A stretch of DNA of 64,000 nucleotides from Plasmodiophora brassicae (Eukaryota; Endomyxa; Phytomyxea; Plasmodiophorida; Plasmodiophoridae): contig JASFAU010000013.1 of the NCBI GenBank assembly GCA_039704465.1, positions 434,001 through 498,000 on the forward strand, written 5' to 3'. Shown in pieces: positions 31,501 through 40,576 of the stretch. The notes under the pieces were generated by a model, which had not been told where the DNA came from, ran no database searches, and saw only the letters and a list, made by a program, of their open reading frames with translations. The position numbers and the translations under genes were made by a program. Position 1 is the stretch's first letter. The number at the start of each line of letters is the position of its first letter.

Positions 31501-33931
31501 CGTGCTCGTTACGAGCGCCGCATAAAGGGCGCGAGGACGAACGGCCGTATCATCGCTGTACGTAGCGGTTCCAGTGACGTGTAGTTTGCCAGCTTTGTGG
31601 GCGATCCCCTTTCCGATACATTCGCTGTTGGAAAGACCGTTAGGTCAACAATAGAGAGTTCACGAACTCCCGAACCTTGGCAAGGGAGGAGAAACATTGA
31701 AATACTGGAGGCCTTTGCAAGGCGGTCGAGTGAACGCGGACGTTGCAGCCGAGTCCCGACTATCGTTGCCAGATACGGCGAGGAAAAATTTGAGGACAAG
31801 TGACAGGGCAAGCGTCCTTCGGTAATGGGCCATTCCGCCTGGCGCGTTGTCCGGCAGCGGTAAATCCCGTTGAAGAATCGGGATAATGTCTTTGAATAGA
31901 GAACTCGAAAACGTCTTGCCGATGCAGTAACGTGATGTCTCCTTAGCTTGCAGGGTAACAGGCGCCTGTAGGATCACGTCAGCAGACGAACGTTTCAAAC
32001 CATCTCGGACTACCATTCCACCAAATGCCAGGGAGCATTGCAGGATACTCCTGTTTACGGGATGTAATCGCATGAACATCCCGGCGCAGACGATTGCAAT
32101 GTCATCGTCGCGACGACGTGAGACTTTGAAGGCTCGAAAGTGAGTTTCTGTGGTCCGGCCTAAGCGAGAGTGGCTGGCTCTGTGGACAAGAAGCGCGGAC
32201 GTACCAGGTGGAGGGCTGAATGGAATCGTCACTTTCACAAGAACTTCATCATCCCGGCAATCAACGACTCGATAGGTTATGAACAACTTATCGGCTGTGG
32301 TCGTTCGGGCGCCGCGTGACATCGATTCGAACGTCAAGATGGAGGAGCACGCACTGTGAAGTGGATTGAGATCTGATATTGGAGAAGCCTGCGAACAACA
32401 GCGACGGTAAGCAATCCACCACTACGAAAACGGTTCAGTTTTACAGTGATGAGGTTGCCTCCGATAGAGCCCACATTCCGCACCGAATGTCCTATACACA
32501 TCGAGTTGGGGTCGTGATAGACGTACGTCCAGACTCTACGAACGTTACCTGCGAAGCGACGAATCTGCTGCCTGAATTCTTTGAAGAAGATCGTTTTCAG
32601 AGGATCCATGGTGTCTATGGCATGCGCCAAAGCGGCATCCAGATCAGAGATTGTGACAGCCGCTCCCAGTTCAAGGCCGACGTCGGAGATTCGAATGGCC
32701 GTCATTTCTGGCACAGAGACGGGAGATATGCAGCTCGGGAAGCGCGAACGCTTGAAGTGCTTCTCAATACCCCTGTACGAACCATTTAAACACAAATTCC
32801 TGTGCAAGCAAGCACCCGCAAGCCACTGTGGGCATACAGTTCTGTGAACCCGACTGCAATCCTGGCGTTGGACCGGTGTAAGTCCTTGAGGTACAGCAGC
32901 TCTTTCATCGTTATCGGGCGAAACCACATCGTCGAGTCTTCTTCCTGGCCCAGTACGAGCCGTGTCGGGACCTTGTAGATGAGGTCTTTCGGGAAGTTCA
33001 GCGAGGCGGGTGCTTTGCTCGTTCCCGCGACCGTATTTGGGTCGTTGGCCACCGCAAGGTCAGGATCCGAGATCGTTTGCTGTAGAGGCGCCTTCGTCTT
33101 CCCTATATCCTCAATATCCCCGTTCGCGTTGCCGCATGACGTTCGACAGAGCGCGGATAGGGCATCTGGATCGCCGTATGAACAAGTTGCCCACCGGTTC
33201 GGCATAACAGTACATACCCACGATGGGTCGGTATCCTGTACAGCGACAAAGGTTGCCGTCCAGTGACGATTCCAACTGTTCAAGGGTTGGGTTCTCCTCA
33301 CTTTGTAGCAGGCTATATACACTCATCACAACTGCAAATGTGGTCAGAGTCGGAAATGTCGGGTGATGCGCGTTGCCAAGCCTACTTCCAGGAGTGCAGA
33401 ATCCGCACTAGCACAGCAGCAATCAGTACACGGTCGATACGTCGACCCAAGAGCTAACCTGCGACCCGTTCGATTCCACCAGACGTTCTTGGATTGGGTG
33501 CAACTTCCCAGCTGACGATATCCCTAAAGGTCGTCAGTTTCGCATTCACGAGTGGGCAATCGGCAACACACCTTCGATTGTCGTAATGGCCTTATCCGCA
33601 ACAGAACACAGCGGCGCTATACACGCGTTTACGGAACGATGGACGATTCGTCCGGCGCGATGATCGAAATGGGACACCAAGACTTTCCAACAGTCAGTAC
33701 GCGCATGCACTGGGTCCATGACAATTACCAATGCATGATCCACAGCTGCAAGCAGGAACGTTATCATGCATCGTCGCGTGACATTGCACAATGAACATAC
33801 CTCGCCTCATGGCACGCCAGTTTCGTGCCGGTCAGCTGCAAACTGTCGCGAAGAAACTGGAGCACGGTGACGTTGACGTCAACGAGGTCGTCATTGACCT
33901 CTATCCGCTGCCCGTTAACAAAGAACAACAT
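28550..33931 (-). CDS. XDH: xanthine dehydrogenase, intron-rich
   Basis: Spliced across roughly twenty short introns, the complete XDH is present. The N-terminal plant-type 2Fe-2S domain has [25 protein letters not shown] with two of its Cys on a 17-nt exon, and [12 protein letters not shown]. The helical 2Fe-2S domain has QCGFCTPG and [11 protein letters not shown]. The FAD domain has [15 protein letters not shown] and [10 protein letters not shown], then FGGMVV and [18 protein letters not shown]. The molybdopterin domains have [77 protein letters not shown] and [15 protein letters not shown]. Residues equivalent to bovine Glu802, Arg880 and Glu1261 are kept, indicating xanthine rather than aldehyde as substrate. 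It acts in purine catabolism. Lower GC and many introns set it apart from its neighbours. It is not a pseudogene. Confidence 0.95.
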
Positions 33932-34464
33932 GGATCGTATAGGCGATCTTCCGCAATCCGAATAAGGGGCGTACACGGATCCCGTCCGGGGACGTGCACG
34001 GTGCACTCCGCCACGCCGCAGAAACGGGTGGCGCCTCGGGGTCATCCTCTCGTTAGCGTTATGCGGCTGATCTGTACGGCAACCTGAGTTCTATACCTCA
34101 CAAAGAGCGATCTACTAGGCATATCTTCGTTTAATAATATCTGTGGCCATGTGAACGAGGCACCGGACACGCTCGACGTCCAAATACTGGCTGAAGGCAC
34201 ACGGGCTACTACCGCGATTGCAGTGTACACTGCAAAGTAACCTTAGCTGGCAGACGATGTTGCGAATCCCGGTGAGGTTCTGGAACGTTCCATGGCAAGT
34301 TCTCTGGGAGACTGTGACGCGTCAGTGCGCCACCAGTGGTGAGTCACGCACATTCCTTAAAGTCCGTCAGAGTTGGTACGGTTCGAGTCGATCGCGTCCA
34401 ACGACCAAACGCGTCGTCGTCGGCGGCGGGTGCGAATAGCGGAGGCTGATACGAGCGGCGAGCC
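33932..34464. other. bidirectional promoter region (XDH/RBBP6)
   Basis: This 533-bp spacer separates divergent starts. The half nearer XDH is AT-richer (e.g. cgtttaataatatctg near 34127). No gene is supported. Confidence 0.5.
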
Positions 34465-35740
34465 ATGAGCGTGCACTACAAGTTCAGGTCCGCTTCGAAG
34501 AAGTGGGGAACCATCACGTTCGACTCGGCCGCCATCTCCCTGAACGAACTGAAGCGCGCCATCGTCGCTCAAGAGAAGACGGATCCGTCAAACCGCGATT
34601 TCGACTTCATCATCACCAATGCACAAACGGGAGAAAGTAGGATGATCGTTCCGTGCTTAGGGGATTTTAATGGTGAACTGACGATACTCGATTCCCGTAG
34701 AATACTCATCGGAAAACTACCTGATCCCAAAGAATACATCGGTAGAAGTGAAGCGCGTTCCCGCTGTACATGCGGCTAGCGTGCGCGTCCTTCAGAATGC
34801 TGAAGTAGTAAATACCTCGCCAAATGGCGTTGCCGACCGGCCTCGACCGCCGCAACCCGCATCGACGGCTCCTGCTAGCACGAATGGCGTCGAACGTCCC
34901 ACACCATCACCAGCGATCCCGCCTGCTGGTGTGCCGACCAGTGTGAACGAGAAATTGACCTGCAAGTTGTGTCGGTCTTTGTTCTCTGATCCGGTCGTCA
35001 CACCGTGTTGCTTTGCGACATACTGTTCTGCTTGTGTTCGACAGGCAATCTTATCGAATTCGCACCTTCGCTGCCCGTCGTGTGGCGTCAAAGGCATATC
35101 AACCGATGATCTCAGGCCGAATCGGGGCATCGCCAAGGCTGTTCAGGACTTCAAGTCAGGCAATTCGCCTCTGGCGAACCTCGCAAAGAACCAGCCGAAG
35201 TCGCCGCCGCAGCTGAGCATAAGGTCACCGACAATGTCAGCCGAATTGCAAGCGCCTCCACCACCGACCGCATCTGGCTCACCGTCCCCACCCGTGCAAG
35301 CTGCTGGTTTGCCGACGCCTCCTGCTGAAGACCGGTCACCAGTCGAGAAAGCGACATCCGCGACTTCTGATGAAGATCCCACCAAGAGGAGCCCTTCGCC
35401 AAAGATGCCATCCCCTGAACCACAAGCTAAGGTTGACCGCGATGTGGGCGCATCCAGTACGCATCCGACTACGTTAGATACGAACCGTCGCAATGTTACC
35501 TCAGACGTGTCATCCATACGACGCTCACCACAGCGATCTGGTCGGGGTCGTGGTGACTCTCGACGCAGGCCCTTTGCTGCCGACTCAGGTCGTCGTGTGC
35601 GGGACCGCTCACGTTCTGTAGATCCATCTCGGCGGCGTCGGCGACCACCCAGCCCGCCTCCCAGACGCGACTCTTATCGTTACCGCGAATCCGGCCGAAA
35701 CCGCGAACGTGAACCGCCTGCCAAACGTCGCAGACAGTGA
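34465..35740 (+). CDS. RBBP6/Mpe1-like DWNN-RING protein
   Basis: The product is 403 aa from exons 34465-34636 and 34701-35740 (64-nt intron). Residues 1-~77 form the ubiquitin-like DWNN domain: MSVHYKFRSASKKWGTITFD, LNELKRAIVAQEK, FDFIITNAQTGE|K-YSSENYLIPKNTSVEVKRVP (spanning the intron). A Pro-rich linker leads to a RING/U-box-like finger (CKLCRSLFSDPVVTPCC...CSACV...LRCPSCG), then a long Ser/Pro region and a C-terminal RS/RG tail (RSGRGRGDSRRR, REREPPAKRRR). RBBP6/Mpe1 activates cleavage and polyadenylation in CPSF. The CCHC zinc knuckle usually found between DWNN and RING is not visible here. Confidence 0.92.
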
Positions 35741-36184
35741 GGGCATCCGAAATATTACACTGTTCGACTATTCGATCCGTTTACGTCCTGCCGTTGGCAT
35801 AGCTCCGCGTCTCCCAGTTGGGGGTTGCGGTGATTAGAGTGCACGTTGCGATTGCAGTGGCAGCTGGGGCAGGAGGACGGAGGGCCTTGCCGAGCTTGTA
35901 ATTTGTCGGGTCTATCCAGGACGTCGTGGCGGTCGTTGGCGTCCCGTGCTACACACGCTTGCAGTGGTGAACGTGTGGCCGTGTCGGCGAGCTGTGGGCG
36001 AAGCACCGGAAGCAAATGTTGACGCGACTTGATGATTTGGAGGCGGACTCGCAGACGGCGTCATCATCTGGTGTCAATCCGTGCGACGTCAAGGAACACG
36101 TCAAAGTTCTGGTCGAGTCAGGGGCTTTCGTGGCATTTCGGACCGTAGACGTAGGTAGCGTTGTGATTGGGCACTGAACTGCTG
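35741..36184. other. intergenic, boundary of accessory island
   Basis: This is non-coding sequence after RBBP6 leading into retroelement-derived DNA. I could not identify an LTR border (no clear TG...CA with an adjacent primer-binding site). Confidence 0.4.
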
Positions 36185-37437
36185 ATGACGAAGCAACCAA
36201 GCGGCAAGCATAGGCAAGATAAGGCAACCAGTTCAACCAGTTTTACAATCAGTCTACAGGGTACCCCCTCTATGAGGCCCTCGCTGTATCTTCGTGCGGA
36301 GGAGATCTGCAACATCAAGGTCGCGCATCTCAATCCGGCGCTGACGAAGTACAACGAGAAGTTGGAGCTGGCCAAGTTCGACCCTGAAATCCGGGCTGTC
36401 ATCGATTTGATGCCGCAGTGGCGCCCCATCCACGTCGAGAATCTGTCCCAAGCAGCGGCTCGTGCTGGAAAAATTAGGCGAGACGATCTGCATACGGTGG
36501 CCGACGAGTTCATGCGGTTAATCGGTCGGGCTCTTGACCGATCAGCAGATGCGCGTCGGCATTGCAACGCAGGTTATCGTGGATTCAGTCACCAACTTGG
36601 GCCCTCGTTAACAGCTGAACGAGCTGCTGGCGAAGAACGTGGCTCCTGACGTTGCAGCGAAACTGCAGCGCATCGTCGGCAGACTGCTCCTGGATGCCGC
36701 GAATGGACGTCGAGCGCTTCGAGCAGACCAAGAATCCCGACGAGAAGACGACAATGAGGTGGACGCGCCTGATATTGCGTCATGCGAACGCAATATAGCT
36801 CGTGCAACTTAGGCCGGCTCCCGACTACCAATTAAATGGGGACTGCGAGATGAAGCCTTGCGGAGGCGCGGCCCTGCGACGGAACCTCGAACGAGCGGTG
36901 CGATCGATGAAGCACTTCGCGGATCGGAGCAGGATACCGTGCCCGACATACAAGGCAGGTGATCTCGTCATGCTGCGTAAAGGCGCACTGCAAACTGGCC
37001 GACCCTGCGACAAACTGGACGTCACCATGCTCGGACCTTACAAGGTAACGAAGGTCGTCAACAAGGTCGCATTCGAACTCGCGCTGCCCGCCACGTGCCG
37101 CATGCACAACGTGTTTCACTCGTCGTTGCTGGAACCATACGTTCCTAGCGTTATTCCTGGGCGTCAACCGGCACCACCAGATCCGATCGTTCTCGAAGGG
37201 GAAGATGCGCCGCTGTACGTGGTCAACGACATCCTCGATTCGCGATTCCGGAACGGCCGCCTGTTCTACTTCCTCGACTGGGACGGATACCCGGCCTCAG
37301 AACGGACTTGGGAACCGGCCACCTCCCTACGAGGCACCGGGGGACTTGACCGCGCAATCGCAGAATTCCACCGACGCTACCCAGACAAGCCCGGGCCTGG
37401 CCGCAGACGTGCCAGGAATAGACCGAATCTGATGTAA
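36185..37437 (+). mobile_element. Ty3/gypsy chromovirus remnant (3' end of pol with chromodomain)
   Basis: At 36823-37437 an open frame encodes the end of a chromovirus integrase: the GPY/F-type module (YKAGDLVMLRKGA, GPYKVTKVVNKVAFELALP, NVFHSSLLEPYV) followed by a chromodomain (LYVVNDILDSRFRNGRLFYF, DWDGYPASERTWEP). At 36185-36649 a separate frame (RAEEICNIKVAHLNPAL, QWRPIHVENLSQAAARAGK) may be a gag-like or unrelated fragment. Protease, reverse transcriptase, RNase H and the integrase catalytic core are missing between them. The element is thus internally deleted and cannot move by itself. No flanking LTR pair was found. Confidence 0.75.
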
Positions 37438-37654
37438 CGCCTGAACGGGCGCGTTGGCAAATGGCGCCTCAAATGGCGCCGACGGCAATAAAGTCCGAGA
37501 CGACCGCGGACCGACGGCAGTCGGTCAACGCGTGAGTCAGTTGAACCTGACAGCAGAGGGGCCTGCTCCAGGCGCCGCTCCAGAAGAACATGCACCAAAT
37601 ATGTGCCAATTCCTACGCACGTGGGTGTTCCTCTGGTCCGCGGTAATGCTTTCC

Positions 37655-38699
37655 GTACCGTTCGGACGTCACATGGAACACTCGGTGCTAAATACGGAGG
37701 GCCACCTCGTGCGGCCAACCACAGAGGTTTCCAGTGCATTGTCCGCGTTCGTCACGCAGCTCACGTCTGAAGTGCGATGCATCAAGAAGCTAACCGGACA
37801 AAGGTCGTGGACCCCGACGACAATATGGCGCTGCACCAGCATCAACAGCAGCAACAACACCAACCACAGCAGCAGCAATGGCAACTGCAGCAAGTCCAGC
37901 AGCAGCCAGTCGGACAGCCTGCTTCGACTCCAGCGGTTGCCGACATCGCAGCTGTCTCGCCACCCGCCGCTGTCAACTACCCTCCTTGGACGTTCGGAAG
38001 GATCCCGGCCCTCGTGGTATGCAAGTACTGCCATGCGACGGTGACGACCGTTACCAGGCGCGAAACGGGATTGGGTACGTGGGTCCTCAGCGGCGGGCTG
38101 TGCCTTGTCGGTTGCCCTTGCCTGTGTTGCCTCCCGTTCTTTGTCGACCAAGCGTACGACTGCATTCATTCCTGCCCAAACTGCAACAACCAGCTGGGCG
38201 TCAAGGAGGTCATCAGGACCTGAATCTCAACAGCAAGGATCGCCAATACACGATGCATCTACTGGGGCTTTTCCAGGTCGGTCGTGCTCGGTCGTGCTCG
38301 GCGAAATGACACTGTTCCGATGAGTTGTGAATGGCGAAAGGGCGGCACCGAAAGAGAAGGCCGTACGTGAGCGGCCGGCCGCGGCGCCAGCAGGCATCGT
38401 TCGCCATCAGCTGTCATTTGCTGGGCATCGCCAGGTCACTTTGTGGCGTATGCCACAAATTCCACAAATATGTTAATGGTGGCGCTCCATGATCGCGCCT
38501 CAATTGTGGCATTGCAATTTTGAATAACTACTGTAGGGAGTCAATACGCACTGTACTCGCGAACCCAGCGATGACTCGCGTGGAGAACACCTTCGTGTGA
38601 GAAATCAGTCAGGCAAACATGGCAGTCGCGATGTCTTCGCTCACGATCTGAATCAACAGCATCCGCATCAGCATCCGCAGTGCTGGGCTGCTGGGTGTA
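37655..38699. repeat. direct repeat A (~1.05 kb) carrying LITAF gene
   Basis: This block is near-identical to 42898-43922 in the same orientation. Both start at gtaccgttcggacgtcaca, include a LITAF-domain ORF and its 3' flank (ggatcgccaatacacgatgc; gtggcgtatgccacaaattc) and end at ctgctgggtgta. Small indels (for example in the Gln tract and around 38460-38500) separate the copies. A further matching 30-bp piece (gtacagcgtattccagttcg...) lies at 38734-38763 and again at 44299-44328. Confidence 0.95.
37777..38223 (+). CDS. LITAF-domain protein, copy A
   Basis: ATG 37777 starts a 148-aa protein with a Gln/His-rich N-terminal half (HQHQQQQQHQPQQQQWQLQQ) and a C-terminal LITAF/SIMPLE domain. The domain has a first zinc pair in CKYCHATVTTVTRRETG, a long hydrophobic membrane-inserting stretch (WVLSGGLCLVGCPCLCCLPF) and the closing HxCPxC knuckle (HSCPNCNNQLGVKEV). 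LITAF proteins are monotopic membrane proteins of late endosomes and lysosomes. It is 90% or more identical over the domain to copy B at 43022. The strict preservation of the domain against divergence in the Gln tract suggests both copies are or were functional. Confidence 0.85.
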   Translation: MHQEANRTKVVDPDDNMALHQHQQQQQHQPQQQQWQLQQVQQQPVGQPASTPAVADIAAVSPPAAVNYPPWTFGRIPALVVCKYCHATVTTVTRRETGLGTWVLSGGLCLVGCPCLCCLPFFVDQAYDCIHSCPNCNNQLGVKEVIRT

Positions 38700-38961
38700 G
38701 TATCCAGAGTGTGACTTCACACTATAGCTTGATGTACAGCGTATTCCAGTTCGATCGTGCATGTGCGGACGCCGTTGCCGAGGCCAAGAAGCTGGTCTGT
38801 GGACAAGATGCGATACATGCATGGCCAGACAACGCCCCGTTTGTCATCGGGTATGACGTGGACGCAAACAACGACCTCCGTCTGGGCAGGGGGTCGGATG
38901 CATGATAATCCCTTCATGCTGGGTAGGCAAATGGATGTGCCGCTGAATTAGTGATACCTAA

Positions 38962-39714
38962 TTGTTGTCGGTACGTGTGACCAGCAAAGCGTTTCTAGCT
39001 CGATATGTCGATATAGCGCGAAGGCATCCCAACGTCGAGGTAAGCATTAATCACGACTCGACGTTCAAAACGACAGCGACGGGATTTCCTGGGAAGCGGC
39101 TCCACATTCCCATGTGGATCCGGGCTGCCGCGAACCTGATTCATGTCAAATCGCAATTGCCTGTACAGTTTGCGGCAGATTTCGCGCCGAGCAAGACGAT
39201 GCTCAGTCATTGGGCATCCCTTGACCCGCCCGGCGTGTTCGACATCCGCCGCGATCCCGACGGCAGTGTTCTCGTCCATCAGCGCCCATTTGCAGCGCAC
39301 GACGTAAGCCGCCTTAGGTCTGTGATTGAACAGTGAGCTGATTTCAACGAACGCGACATGGCGGACTGTTCAGATGCGCGTTGGAGGCAGATAATCCTAC
39401 GCGGGGCCATGAAGCATTACGAGCATTTCGAACGTGTCGATATGCCGGTCGAAGGTTGGCAAGTCGATGTAGCGGCGCACCGGTGCCCCTGTGCGTTGGC
39501 TCACAAATTTGGATTCTGTGTACATATTGTTGCGGCTCTCAAGAAGTCCAACCTTCCGATCCCAGGACAGGTAGCTCCTGTCGGACGGTTTGTGAATCGG
39601 GCCCCCCGGCCGGCGCCCAACCGCGGGCGTCGTGGCCAGCGTCGTGCCGGGCAGGGACCTCGTGGCGGTGGACGAGGTGTCCCAGCACATTTAGAAGAGG
39701 TCCCGGGCTAGACC
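38962..39714 (+). pseudogene. MULE-like transposase remnant with SWIM zinc finger
   Basis: Two open segments (38962-39336, ISINHD-like VSINHDSTFKTTATGFPGKR; and 39358-39711) read as parts of one transposase-derived protein. The second holds a SWIM finger, CPCALAHKFGFCVHIVAAL (CxCx~9CxH), typical of Mutator-like transposases. It then runs into an Arg/Gly-rich tail. The catalytic DDE region is absent and a stop separates the two parts, so this is a decayed fragment. The SWIM segment is repeated in inverted orientation just downstream. Confidence 0.55.
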
Positions 39715-40003
39715 GCAAGGTTATCTGCCCGGACCTGGGCGCCCAAGGATGCTAGGCGGTGCACTAGATTACGAGTAATACAATGCAACCATGTCAGTGA
39801 GCTGCACGCCGCTGGCCACGACGCCCGCGGTTGGGCGCCGGCCGGGGGGGCCGATTGACAAACCGTCCGACAGGAGCTACCTGTCCTGGGATCGGAAGGT
39901 TGGACTTCTTGAGAGCCGCAACAACATGTACACAGAATCCAAATTTGTGAGCCAACGCACAGGGGCACCTGTGCGCCGCTACATCGACTTGCCAACCTTC
40001 GAC
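39451..40003. repeat. ~195-bp inverted repeat of the SWIM-finger segment
   Basis: The arm at 39451-39646 (gaaggttggcaagtcgatgt ... cgtcgtggccagcg) is matched by its reverse complement at about 39805-40003, with a ~158-bp spacer. Both arms encode the same SWIM finger on opposite strands. Identity is high but imperfect, so the inverted copy arose relatively recently. Confidence 0.9.
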
Positions 40004-40356
40004 AACGCGTCGACGACGTCCTGGCGGCGGACGACCCCGAGCAGGCCGCCGCCGCCGCCGCCGCTGAGCTTCAGGACGCCGACCCGGCGCCGCCTGTGCC
40101 CGAACAGGCCAGCGCCCAGCCTGTGCAGGACCCCGACAGGAGCTACTTGGGCGGGTATCGCAAGGTTGTGCAACTAGGGCCAATCGCCAAACTGCTGGTG
40201 ACCTACACGACGCTGACGGTTGAGTTGGAGCCGCAACGCTCCGCGCGTGCGTCCCTGGCTTTTTTGCATATGGGATAAAAAACGGTAACAAAAGTTGAGG
40301 CCAGTGGCCACGGCTTCATCACGTAACGTGAGGCTGGACTGAGTAACAGCTCGTCC

Positions 40357-40490
40357 CTACCAACGGTCCTACCAGGGTCCTACCACGGATCCTACCGCAC
40401 CCACGGATCCTACCGCACCCACGGATCCTACCGCACCCACGGATCCTACCGCACCCACGGATCCTACCGCACCCACGGATCCTACCAGAC
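40357..40490. repeat. 18-bp minisatellite
   Basis: Six head-to-tail copies of cacggatcctaccgcacc begin at about 40384. More degenerate cctacca(n)gg units precede them from about 40357. The unit length is a multiple of three, so frames stay open across it (VGSVGA on the minus strand), but no gene is implied. It lies immediately upstream of the recombinase ORF. Confidence 0.92.
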
Positions 40491-40576
40491 GGCGCCGCCA
40501 CCCCCTCCCGGTACAACCAAGCGCACCGCCGCACGCATCCCCACGCAGGTTTCCACACCGCATTGTCGACGACGTC

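Noticed and set aside
28550..33931. XDH as a pseudogene, because only short frames are visible
   Set aside because: GT-AG splicing restores every conserved block, including iron-sulphur and molybdenum-site residues, with no internal stop at the joins I followed.
40384..40490. CRISPR-like array
   Set aside because: Units are contiguous 18-mers without spacers in a eukaryotic context, so this is a minisatellite.
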